From: Oscillospiraceae bacterium
GTDB taxonomy: Bacteria > Bacillota > Clostridia > Oscillospirales > Ruminococcaceae
Length of the DNA stretch: 64,000 bases
Direction: 5' to 3'
Assembly: GCA_017550285.1 (NCBI GenBank)
Contig: JAFZPP010000005.1
Coordinates: forward strand, 36,835 to 100,834
Positions 51,518 to 64,000 of the stretch are shown in pieces. Both the position numbers and the translations under genes were made by a program. Position 1 is the first letter of the stretch, and each line of letters opens with the position of its first letter. A model generated the notes under the pieces. The model saw nothing but the letters and a program-made list of their open reading frames with translations, did not search any database and had not been told where the DNA came from.

Positions 51518-52441
51518 TCAGCCGATATTGATATAGGAAGTCAGGTCCTCGCGCATACGGAGCGCCTCTCTGCGCGCTGCCTCCGCGAAATCGCGTTCAT
51601 CGCAGCCTTCCTTTTTATATGCACACATGATCGCGCGCGAGCTGTTGACAACTGCGCCGAGGCCGTTGCCGTCGAAGCCGCCTGCAATGCCTGCCGCACC
51701 GCCGCCCTGTGCGCCGTAGCCCGGGACGAGGAACATTGTATGCGGCATGCGCTTTCTCAGCTCGGTGAGCTGTTCCGGATAGGTCGCGCCGACAACCGCA
51801 CCGACGGCACTGTAGCCGAAGGCACCGACGGTATCCGCGCCCCATTCCTCACACTTATCGCCCATTCTCGCATAGAGCGGAACGCCGTCGAACAGCAGGT
51901 CCTGAAATTCTCCCGAGGAGGGGTTCGAGGTCTTGCAGAGGACAAAGATGCCCTTGTCGCGCTCTTTGCAGACGCCGAGCAGCGGAGAGATGCCGTCCGT
52001 ACCGAGATAGCCGTTGACGGTCAGCGCATCTGCGCCGAAGGGCTCGCATTCGGTTGTGCCGATGACACAGGAGCCGAGATGCGCTGCGGTATATGCTTCC
52101 ATAGTTGCGCCGATGTCGTTGCGCTTTGCGTCGGTGATGACATACATGCCCTTGAGCTTCGCATAGCGGATCGTGCGCTCCATGGTCTTGATGCCGTGAT
52201 GGCCGTACATTTCATAGTATGCAGCCTGTAATTTGACTGCCGGAACGATATCGCAGAGCGCGTCGATCAGCAGCTGATTATAGCGGAAGATTGCCTTTGC
52301 GGCTGCCTTGAGGGTTTCGCCGTCCTCCTCAAAAAAGCCCTTCCGGATGTATTCCGGAACATATTCCAGTTTCGGATCGAGACCTGCAACGGTCGGATTT
52401 TTCATGCTGATAATTTTGGAAATTAAACGGTCGAAAGACAT
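51518..52441 (-). CDS. pyrF: Orotidine 5'-phosphate decarboxylase
   Basis: A 307-residue enzyme making UMP from OMP. The length and motifs (TVAGLDPKLEYVPEYI, VPAVKLQAAYYEMYG, the catalytic VITDAKRNDIGATM) identify the longer group 2 type common in Clostridia. AAAGGAG precedes the start. It is the first gene of pyrF-Nudix/membrane-pyrK-pyrD-phosphatase-ruvX. Confidence 0.95.
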   Translation of the reverse strand: MSFDRLISKIISMKNPTVAGLDPKLEYVPEYIRKGFFEEDGETLKAAAKAIFRYNQLLIDALCDIVPAVKLQAAYYEMYGHHGIKTMERTIRYAKLKGMYVITDAKRNDIGATMEAYTAAHLGSCVIGTTECEPFGADALTVNGYLGTDGISPLLGVCKERDKGIFVLCKTSNPSSGEFQDLLFDGVPLYARMGDKCEEWGADTVGAFGYSAVGAVVGATYPEQLTELRKRMPHTMFLVPGYGAQGGGAAGIAGGFDGNGLGAVVNSSRAIMCAYKKEGCDERDFAEAARREALRMREDLTSYINIG

Positions 52442-52521
52442 AGCCGATATCTCCTTTTACATCATAATCACGCAGTCTGTGCTCCGGCGTCAAGCCGCAA
52501 TGTCCCATACTACGCAATCAT

Positions 52522-52551
52522 ATTATACCACATCAACCCCGATGCAGTCAA
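52522..52551 (-). promoter_or_regulatory. Promoter of the pyrF operon
   Basis: On the minus strand TTGACT (52551-52546), 18 bases, TATAAT (52527-52522). The leader is about 75 bases and shows no PyrR-type attenuator that I can recognise. Confidence 0.65.
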
Positions 52552-52670
52552 GAGCAATTTCCTGCCGCAACATAAAACATAAAGCGGACAGCGCCGGCGG
52601 GTATTGATCTGAAGATTTCCGGTAACGTCATGTGCATCTTTCGGTGTGCTTGTTTCGGTCAGCTTACTGT

Positions 52671-53102
52671 GATAAATTTGTCAGGCAGTTCAGGTATTGA
52701 TCTTGTATTGCTTTCGTCATTCTTTCTTTATCATTAGTCCTATCGTAAAATCCGCTGGGCGCGCGAATGCGAGGGGAAGAACCACAGGGAGAGGGAAGTC
52801 TTCGCAAGCTCAGGTCTCCCCTCTCCTTAAGGTTCTCCCCCACACCGTTACGCCGGTGTAAAGCTCCCTCTTTCCTTATTCTCTCCTCTCTGGGGTGCGG
52901 TTTCTGAGGATCGCGGAGCTTAGGGGGATAGGGTTCAGGAAAGCGGGGGCTCGGGGGCGAAAACCTAAGGGGATAGGGGGAATGCGAGCGCAGCGAGTTT
53001 CCCCATGTCCCCTTGGGTTGTCACCCCCGTTCCGTGGGGAGAAGCGGCTAATATGTTTTGTTGTGATTGATTGGGAGCGTTAAGCCGCTGAATTCTGATT
53101 TA
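52671..53102. mobile_element. MITE-like non-coding repeat, copy 2
   Basis: A 432-bp copy of the element at 25547-26022 in the same orientation. The left inverted repeat has lost about seven bases (GATAAATTTG instead of GATAAATCAGAATTTG); the right end AATTCTGATTTA is intact. It lacks the 54-base hairpin insert of copy 1 but has its own hairpin insert ACACCGTTACGCCGGTGT (about 52842-52859). It separates the pyr operon from rpoB. Confidence 0.7.
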
Positions 53103-53288
53103 AAATGCATCGACGGAACCAGTCTGACTTATCAATCTTTCAGGATGCCGCCGGAAGCCTTTAGATCATCGGCTGCCGGCTCAATACATCTATATCGGCT
53201 CTGCGCTTTGTTCAGGCTTTTGATACAAATTTTATCTTCCGGTTTCTGTATGATTCGAGAGAATAAACGTTCTGCGCAAAGGATAACT

Positions 53289-53321
53289 AAAAAAGCCGCG
53301 TCCCGACTTGCGAAACGCGGC
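53289..53321 (-). terminator. Leftward terminator upstream of rpoB
   Basis: GCCGCGT and ACGCGGC pair around 13 bases, with six T following on the minus strand. It would stop leftward transcription; no leftward gene ends here, so it may block antisense RNA. Confidence 0.55.
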
Positions 53322-53348
53322 GATATTGCCAAATATTTCAGATTCTGC

Positions 53349-53377
53349 TTGACAAAGCAGCCATAATAGAATATAAT
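53349..53377 (+). promoter_or_regulatory. Full-consensus promoter of rpoB-rpoC
   Basis: TTGACA (53349-53354), 17 bases, TATAAT (53372-53377), twelve of twelve consensus bases. A leader of about 150 bases follows, with a small hairpin ATGCG / CGCAT near 53399-53421. Confidence 0.85.
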
Positions 53378-53532
53378 AGTAAAATGCCCGACTAGGCATA
53401 TGCGGCTTTTCTTCGCATAATAGTATAGCATAGATTCGGCGGCTTGTCAAGTCCCTCTGCGAAAAAAATCGTCGGGGTGAACCGGACGCCGGTGCTGTGC
53501 GCCGCGATACAAAAGACAGGAGGTTTTTGCCC

Positions 53533-57543
<4,011 letters not shown>

Positions 57544-57636
57544 TCCCGATCAATCGAACGAAACGGTAACTATGCGGCGCGGCTGCCCTGTGAAACGCTG
57601 CGCTGCATCCCCGACATATAACAAGGAGGGAACACT

Positions 57637-60600
57637 TTGGAATTCACCACCTTTGATTCCATAAAAATCGGTCTTGCTTCCCCTGAGCAGATTCAGAAGT
57701 GGAGCTACGGCAAGGTCGAGCGTCCGGAAACAATCAATTACCGTACCCAGAAGCCGGAAAAAGGCGGTCTGTTCTGCGAAAAGATCTTTGGACCGACCAA
57801 AGACTGGGAGTGCTACTGCGGCAAGTTCAAGAAGGTTCGCTTCAAGGGCAAGGTCTGCCCGAACTGCGGCGTTGAGATCACCAGAGCAAAGGTCCGCCGC
57901 GAGCGCATGGGTCATATCGAGCTCGCTGCGCCGGTCGCGCATATCTGGTACTTCAAGGGTACGCCTGCCTGCATCCGTCAGGTGCTCGGCGACCTCTCCC
58001 AGAAGGATCTGGAAGCTGTTATCTATTTCACAAAATATATTGTCACCGACCCGGGCGATCCGGATCCGGTGCATGAGGGTCAGTATGTGACCGGTCTCCT
58101 CAAGCAGCAGACGCTGACGGAGGAGGAATATCAGCAGGCAAATGCGAAGAACCCCGGCGCCTTCAAGGCGGAGATCGGTGCAAGCGCAATCCTGCATCTG
58201 CTCCAGGAATTCAGCCAGGACCGCTATGATAAGTTCCGCGATCAGCTGATCTCCGAGGGCAAGCTCAGCCTCGAGCCGGATGAGCTCGAAGCCTGCCGCA
58301 ACTGTGAGCTCGGCAGGAACTGCCGCGAGTGCTCCTTCTGCGCAGCCGCAGAGGATGAGGAATGGAAGAATAACCTCGTCATGGCTTGCGATCAGCTCAA
58401 GGAAGAGGTCAAGAAGCTCGATGAGAAATCGACCGGCAGAAGCACCGCGCAGAAATCCCAGAAGCGCGGCAAGCTGCTGAAGCGTCTCGAAATCCTCGAA
58501 GCATTCCGTCAGTCCGGCAACCGTCCGGAGTGGATGGTCATGACGATCCTGCCGGTCATTCCGCCGGATATCCGTCCGATGGTCATGCTCGACGGCGGCA
58601 GATATGCAACCTCCGACCTGAATGACCTCTATCGCAGAGTCATTAACAGAAACAATCGTCTCGAGCGCATGCTCCAGCTCAATGCACCGAGCATCATTGT
58701 CCGCAACGAGGCACGTATGCTTCAGGAAGCCGTCGATGCGCTCATCGACAACGGCAGACACGGCAAGGACGTCACCGGTCCGAACAACCGCAAGCTGAAA
58801 TCGCTCTCCGATATCCTCAAGGGTAAGCAGGGACGTTTCCGTCAGAACCTGCTCGGTAAGCGTGTTGACTATTCCGGCCGTTCCGTTATCGTTGTCGGTC
58901 CGGAGCTGAAAATGTACCAGTGCGGTCTCCCGAAGGAAATGGCACTGGAGCTCTTCAAGCCGTTCATCTTAAAGCGTCTTGTCGATATGGGCAAGATTCA
59001 GAATATCAAGTCTGCCCGCAAGAAGGTTGACAGACCGGACGACGATGTCTGGGATGCACTCGAGCATGTTATCAAGGAGCATCCGGTTCTGCTGAACCGT
59101 GCACCTACACTGCACCGCCTCGGTATTCAGGCATTCGAGCCGGTTCTCGTCGAGGGCAGAGCGGTCAAGCTGCATCCGCTGGTCTGTACCGCATTTAACG
59201 CTGACTTCGACGGCGACCAGATGGCAGTGCATCTGCCGCTTTCCGCAGAGGCACAGGCTGAGGCGAGATTCCTCATGCTTGCTGCGAATAACCTGCTCAA
59301 GCCTTCCGACGGTAAGCCGGTTGCTGTTCCGACGCAGGATATGCTGCTCGGCTCCTATTACCTCACCATGGTCAAGGACGGTGAGCCCGGCGAGGGCAAG
59401 GTCTTCCGCGATGTCGATGAGGCGATGATGGCTTACGATGAGCACGATATCACGCTGCACTCCAAGATCAAGGTGCGTATGACAAAGGAAGTGGGCGGAC
59501 AGAAGGTCTCCCGCATCATCGACTGCACCGCCGGCAGACTGATTTTCAATGAGATCATTCCGCAGAATCTCGGCTTTGTCAACCGCAGCGATCCCGAGCA
59601 CGAATTCGACCTCGAAATTACGCAGGTCGTCAAGAAGAGCGTCCTCTCCAAGATCATCGACCAGTGCCTCAAGGTGCACGGCGTCACCGCGACCGCAGAG
59701 GTGCTCGACCGCATCAAGGCGCTCGGCTATAAGTATTCGACCCGTTCCGGTCTGACCGTTGCCGTCATTGACGCTGTCATTCCGCCGCAGAAGAAGGATA
59801 TTCTTGCGGCTGCCGATGCAGAGGTCGATGCGCTCAATGAGCAGTATCAGTACGGCTATATCTCCGGCGAAGTCAAGTACGAGAAGGTTTGTAAGGTCTG
59901 GGCGGATGCGACCGATCAGATCACCGAAGCACTGAAAGCAAACTTCGACCCGTTCAACCCGATCAACATTATGGCGGATTCCGGTGCCCGTGGTTCGATT
60001 AACCAGATTCGTCAGCTCGCAGGTATGCGCGGACTGATTGCAAACACCTCCGGTGCGACGATTGAAATTCCGGTTCGTTCCAATTACCGTGAAGGTCTGA
60101 ACATTTCCGAATACTTCATCTCCAGCCGTGGTGCCCGTAAGGGTCTGGCTGATACCGCACTCCGTACTGCGGACTCCGGTTATCTGACCCGTCGTCTCGT
60201 TGACGTTTCGCAGGATGTTATCATCCGCGAGATCGACTGCGGCTCGACCGAGGGTATCGAAGTCTACTGCATCAATGACGGTGAGCGTGACCTCGAAACC
60301 TTGCAGGAGCGTCTCGTCGGCAGATATCTCGTTGAGGATCTCCGCGATGAGAAATCCGAGCTGTTCATTCCGAAGACCCGCGCAATGACCGCAACCGATG
60401 CACAGCGCATTGTCGATGCAGGCATCACGCATGTCACGATCCGTTCGGTTCTGGGCTGTAAGGCAAAGAAGGGTGTCTGCGCAAAGTGCTATGGCATCAA
60501 CCTTGCAAACGGCAATCTGGTTTCCGTCGGTGAGGCGGTCGGCATCATCGCCGCACAGTCGATCGGTGAGCCGGGTACTCAGCTGACGATGCGTACCTTC

Positions 60601-61422
60601 CACACGGGCGGTATCGCAAACGCAGAGGATATCACGCAGGGTCTTCCGCGTGTTGAGGAGCTGTTTGAATCCAGACGTCCGAAGAACGGCGCAATCCTTG
60701 CAAAGACCTCCGGTACAATCAGCATGTCCGAGGACAACGGCATCAAGACGATCATCATTCATGATCCGGAGACGAACACCGACTCCACGCCGTATACCAT
60801 TCCGTATAACTACCACCTCGCTCCGAACATCAAGGACGGCGCTGAAATCCAGCGCGGCGGCAGACTGACCACCGGTTCGATCTATCCGATGGATCTGCTC
60901 GAAATCCTCGGCGTTCAGGCGGTTCAGAACTATATCATCGAAGAAATCCAGTATGCATACCGTCAGCAGGGCGTTGGCATCAACGATAAGCACATTGAGG
61001 TTATCGTCCGCCAGATGATGCGCAAGGTACTGATCGCTGATCCGGGCAGCAGCTATCTGCTTCCGGAGGCTATGGTCGATAAGCGCGAGGTCGAGACGAT
61101 CAATGCAGGCATTCAGGCACGTATGGATGCAGGCGAGACCGATCTGCGCCTCGTTACCACCAGACCTTCGCTGCTCGGTATCACCAAGGCTTCCTCCTCC
61201 TCCGAGTCCTTTATGTCCGCCGCATCCTTCCAGGAAACGGCAAAGGCACTCACCGATGCCGCAATCAACGGCAAGAGCGATTACCTGCTCGGTCTGAAGG
61301 AGAATGTTATCATCGGTAAACTGATTCCTGCCGGTACGGGTATGGCACTGTACAACAATGTTCAGGTCGTCCGTGCAGACGGTTATCCGACCGATTATCA
61401 GCAGCCGCAGATGCCGCTGTAA
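57637..61422 (+). CDS. rpoC: RNA polymerase beta' subunit
   Basis: A 1261-residue subunit starting with TTG after GGAGG. The first zinc site is [20 protein letters not shown], the catalytic magnesium motif is [12 protein letters not shown], and the second zinc site includes [13 protein letters not shown]. An insertion near residues 210-250 carries Cys220, Cys223, Cys229, Cys232 and Cys235 ([16 protein letters not shown]) before the usual [16 protein letters not shown] helix; I do not know it from other Firmicute rpoC proteins. The gene follows rpoB by 93 bases. Confidence 0.97.
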   Translation: MEFTTFDSIKIGLASPEQIQKWSYGKVERPETINYRTQKPEKGGLFCEKIFGPTKDWECYCGKFKKVRFKGKVCPNCGVEITRAKVRRERMGHIELAAPVAHIWYFKGTPACIRQVLGDLSQKDLEAVIYFTKYIVTDPGDPDPVHEGQYVTGLLKQQTLTEEEYQQANAKNPGAFKAEIGASAILHLLQEFSQDRYDKFRDQLISEGKLSLEPDELEACRNCELGRNCRECSFCAAAEDEEWKNNLVMACDQLKEEVKKLDEKSTGRSTAQKSQKRGKLLKRLEILEAFRQSGNRPEWMVMTILPVIPPDIRPMVMLDGGRYATSDLNDLYRRVINRNNRLERMLQLNAPSIIVRNEARMLQEAVDALIDNGRHGKDVTGPNNRKLKSLSDILKGKQGRFRQNLLGKRVDYSGRSVIVVGPELKMYQCGLPKEMALELFKPFILKRLVDMGKIQNIKSARKKVDRPDDDVWDALEHVIKEHPVLLNRAPTLHRLGIQAFEPVLVEGRAVKLHPLVCTAFNADFDGDQMAVHLPLSAEAQAEARFLMLAANNLLKPSDGKPVAVPTQDMLLGSYYLTMVKDGEPGEGKVFRDVDEAMMAYDEHDITLHSKIKVRMTKEVGGQKVSRIIDCTAGRLIFNEIIPQNLGFVNRSDPEHEFDLEITQVVKKSVLSKIIDQCLKVHGVTATAEVLDRIKALGYKYSTRSGLTVAVIDAVIPPQKKDILAAADAEVDALNEQYQYGYISGEVKYEKVCKVWADATDQITEALKANFDPFNPINIMADSGARGSINQIRQLAGMRGLIANTSGATIEIPVRSNYREGLNISEYFISSRGARKGLADTALRTADSGYLTRRLVDVSQDVIIREIDCGSTEGIEVYCINDGERDLETLQERLVGRYLVEDLRDEKSELFIPKTRAMTATDAQRIVDAGITHVTIRSVLGCKAKKGVCAKCYGINLANGNLVSVGEAVGIIAAQSIGEPGTQLTMRTFHTGGIANAEDITQGLPRVEELFESRRPKNGAILAKTSGTISMSEDNGIKTIIIHDPETNTDSTPYTIPYNYHLAPNIKDGAEIQRGGRLTTGSIYPMDLLEILGVQAVQNYIIEEIQYAYRQQGVGINDKHIEVIVRQMMRKVLIADPGSSYLLPEAMVDKREVETINAGIQARMDAGETDLRLVTTRPSLLGITKASSSSESFMSAASFQETAKALTDAAINGKSDYLLGLKENVIIGKLIPAGTGMALYNNVQVVRADGYPTDYQQPQMPL

Positions 61423-61432
61423 TGACCGATTC

Positions 61433-61475
61433 AAGGGGGATTCCGGCAGCGGAGTCCCCCTTGTGCTGTTCCTTT
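61433..61475 (+). terminator. Terminator of rpoB-rpoC
   Basis: AAGGGGGATTCCG and CGGAGTCCCCCTT form a strong stem, followed by a T-rich but interrupted tract (GTGCTGTTCCTTTTC). Confidence 0.65.
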
Positions 61476-61496
61476 TCAGTGCTGTATTCCTGCGGC

Positions 61497-61581
61497 AAAT
61501 CGGAATTTGTTGATATGGCGTGGATTATATTGGGGGGCGGAGCCCTCAGCGTAGCCCATATCACACCGACAAACGCCGGTT
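61497..61581 (+). repeat. Short dispersed hairpin repeat, copy 2
   Basis: Second copy of the block at 39599-39677, with the same core and inverted ends (AAATCGGAATTTG ... AAACGCCGGTTT). It lies just upstream of the leucine-rich-repeat protein gene. Confidence 0.7.
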
Positions 61582-61632
61582 TATCATAGGGATACGATAC
61601 TGGAAAGGGAATACCAAAAAAGGAGAACAGGC

Positions 61633-63231
61633 ATGAACAAAAGAAAGGGTATGCGGCAGGGTACAGCGTTGCTTCTGACAGCAATTCTGCTGCTTTGCGG
61701 TACGGCGCTGCCGGTTTTTGCGGAGCCGGATGATCCCGCGGGTGATCCGGCAGTCACGGATGAAGCGGAGCAGACGACCGATGCAGCCGCCGATCCGGAC
61801 GCAGAGACCGCAACCGGCACAGATGATACCACAACTGCGGAAACAACAACCGATACCACCACCGAGGGCACAACGACCGAGCGCACCGAAATGACGCCGC
61901 CCGATCCGCTTTCGGTGACAGAATATGAGGAGACAGCGGACGGCGGCATTTTGATTCGTTCCTTCCGCTGGACCTGCGAGAAAACGGTTGAGATTCCGGC
62001 ACAGATCGACGGAAAGCCGGTGACAGAAATCGGCGAATCTGCGTTCAAATACTGCTATGCGGATGTCGTCATGCTGCCCGATACCGTGGAACGCATCGGA
62101 GACCGCGCCTTTGAGGGCTGTGCCTATTTGCAGGCGATGAATATTCCGAAGGCATGCGTCAGCATCGGCGCATCGGCGTTCGCGGGCTGCAAGTCGCTCG
62201 AGATCGTGACACTGCCGGATACGGTGCAGGAGATCGGCAGGGATGCCTTTGCGGATACGCCGTTCCTTACGCAGCAGACCGGCGATGCACTCCTGCTCGG
62301 CAACGGCATCCTCTATGCCTATCGCGGAACGGCTGCCGATTATACTGTTCCGGAGCATGTGCGGATTATCGGCGCAGGTGCATTTGCTTCGTCGGAAACG
62401 CTGCGCAGTGTTGTGATTCCGGCAGGTGTGCAGCAGATTCAGCAGGGTGCATTTGCGGGCTGTACGTCGCTTTCGGAGATCACTGCGCCGGATACCGTGA
62501 GTTATCTTGCAGCGGATGCTTTTGCGGATACGAAATGGCTGACCGCAGGCAAGGAGGATTTCCGTATCCTCGGAAAAATGCTGATTGCCTATCAGGGAAA
62601 GGACAGCATCGCGGAGGTTCCGGACGGCGTGCAGATTATCAATGACGGCGCATTTGCGTCGCATAACGGGATTACGACCGTGCGGCTGCCGGAGAGCGTG
62701 CGTGAGATTCGTGACGGTGCATTCCGTGACTGCGGCTCTTTGCAGGTTGCGGAGTTCGGCGATCAGTTAGCAGTGATCGGTGCGGATGCCTTCTGCGGCT
62801 GCCGGACGCTGAATTATCTGCGGATCGGGCATGCGCTGGAAACAATCGGCGACCGTGCATTTGCGGGCTGTCCGAATCTGATTGAGGTATATCTGCCTGA
62901 CACGGTCAGGACAGTCGGCGCGCAGGCATTCGGCTACAGCTACGATGCAGAGACGGGCTGCCGGCGCATAAAAAATGAACTGACGCTCTATGCAAATTCG
63001 TCGCTGATCCGCTCGTATGCGGAGGCTGAGGGGATTCAGCACGAACCGCTGCCGGATGCGGAAAATACCGCGCCTGCGCCGCTCGTGACCGAGCCGGAGA
63101 ATGCAAGCCGCGGCATGGGAAAAGTACGCGGTAAGGCGTGGATTCCCGCGGCACTGCTCGGCGGTGTGCTGGTTCTGGTCGGCGGCATCAGCTTTGCCGT
63201 CCGCCGCAAAAAAGAATCTGCTCTGGATTGA
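61633..63231 (+). CDS. BspA-like leucine-rich-repeat surface protein
   Basis: A 532-residue cell-surface protein. The signal peptide ends near residue 31 (PVFAEP). A Thr/Asp/Glu-rich linker follows (residues 32-95). Residues 95-440 hold LRR_5 repeats of the IGESAFKYC, IGDRAFEGC, IGASAFAGCKSLEIVTLPD type. A C-terminal membrane helix (about 500-520) with RRKKES anchors it. Such proteins mediate adhesion or co-aggregation. Ribosome site AAAAGGAG precedes the start. It is followed by a strong terminator. Confidence 0.9.
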   Translation: MNKRKGMRQGTALLLTAILLLCGTALPVFAEPDDPAGDPAVTDEAEQTTDAAADPDAETATGTDDTTTAETTTDTTTEGTTTERTEMTPPDPLSVTEYEETADGGILIRSFRWTCEKTVEIPAQIDGKPVTEIGESAFKYCYADVVMLPDTVERIGDRAFEGCAYLQAMNIPKACVSIGASAFAGCKSLEIVTLPDTVQEIGRDAFADTPFLTQQTGDALLLGNGILYAYRGTAADYTVPEHVRIIGAGAFASSETLRSVVIPAGVQQIQQGAFAGCTSLSEITAPDTVSYLAADAFADTKWLTAGKEDFRILGKMLIAYQGKDSIAEVPDGVQIINDGAFASHNGITTVRLPESVREIRDGAFRDCGSLQVAEFGDQLAVIGADAFCGCRTLNYLRIGHALETIGDRAFAGCPNLIEVYLPDTVRTVGAQAFGYSYDAETGCRRIKNELTLYANSSLIRSYAEAEGIQHEPLPDAENTAPAPLVTEPENASRGMGKVRGKAWIPAALLGGVLVLVGGISFAVRRKKESALD

Positions 63232-63282
63232 CCGGATGGATTCATCCCGCCGAAAGTTGATATATGCAATGATATAGATAAA

Positions 63283-63324
63283 CCGCTCATTTTTCGCGTA
63301 ATTGCGTGAAATGAGCGGCTTTTT
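63283..63324 (+). terminator. Terminator of the surface protein gene
   Basis: CCGCTCATTT and AAATGAGCGG pair around a loop that contains a second short stem, followed by CTTTTT. Confidence 0.85.
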
Positions 63325-63351
63325 CTATGCGCTGATTCTATGCTGTATACC

Positions 63352-63387
63352 AAAAAAGCCGCCTGCGTACACGACATACGCAGGCGG
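63352..63387 (-). terminator. Terminator of the PFOR gene
   Basis: CCGCCTGCGTA and TACGCAGGCGG form a perfect 11-bp stem; on the minus strand GCTTTTTT follows. It lies 34 bases after the stop codon at 63422. Confidence 0.85.
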
Positions 63388-63421
63388 AATGATATATTTG
63401 GAGATTAGAAATTCGGAGAAA

Positions 63422-64000
<579 letters not shown>

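Noticed and set aside
52442..52521. PyrR-type attenuator in the pyrF leader
   Set aside because: No alternative hairpins or conserved PyrR-binding loop could be seen, and no terminator stands in the leader.

Overview
The window looks like a chromosomal segment from an anaerobic, spore-forming Firmicute of the Ruminococcus / Oscillospiraceae type. The basis is strong AGGAGG ribosome sites, sigma-A promoters, the spore-coat pair SpoIVA-SipL, a dockerin-bearing secreted protein, a BspA-like leucine-rich-repeat surface protein, pyruvate:ferredoxin oxidoreductase and Firmicute-type rpoB/rpoC. The species cannot be named from this sequence. The backbone is G+C rich by eye; the stretch from about 10.2 to 17.8 kb and the MccF-like gene near 42 kb are clearly more A+T rich.

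Layout. 0-2 kb: end of an ECF sigma factor gene and its translationally coupled anti-sigma-like partner; a second such pair lies at 26.3-28.1 kb. 2-10.2 kb: an envelope-stress style locus (lipoprotein, response regulator, histidine kinase, two ABC permeases, ATPase, NEW3-like surface protein, small membrane protein). Its two promoters carry nearly identical 11-bp-periodic direct repeats, the likely operators. 10.2-17.9 kb: an acquired island with a YjzC-like/TIR pair, a RloA/RloB (AbiL-type) pair, a MobV relaxase, a replication-initiator-like gene and a candidate oriT, ending at a 3' fragment of tRNA-Arg(CCT). A small RNA gene upstream of the TIR operon is complementary to the TIR ribosome-binding site. 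18-25.5 kb: a SUKH protein, a NudC-phosphatase fusion, and a five-gene operon in which a radical SAM/SPASM enzyme precedes a membrane protein whose cytoplasmic tail has a cysteine at every third position (six in all). 25.5-36.5 kb: a MITE-like repeat, the second sigma pair, a cytosolic diguanylate cyclase with a LacI-type sensor, a structured ncRNA candidate, spoIVA-sipL, an HtrA protease and the dockerin protein. 36.6-41.2 kb: three tandem 96-bp promoter repeats, a small membrane protein, radA, a CrtO-like gene, a hypothetical gene and pyk. 41.3-52.5 kb: MccF-like peptidase; parA-parB-guaB; degV; trmL; and pyrF-(Nudix/membrane)-pyrK-pyrD-phosphatase-ruvX. 52.7-64 kb: a second MITE copy, rpoB-rpoC behind a full-consensus promoter, the leucine-rich-repeat protein and the 3' part of the PFOR gene.

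Most noteworthy are the radical SAM / (SSC)n-tail operon, the TIR pair with its antisense small RNA, the free-standing ncRNA at 30.6 kb, the tandem promoter array, and the paired operators of the two-component locus. All functional statements come from reading motifs; no database search was possible.
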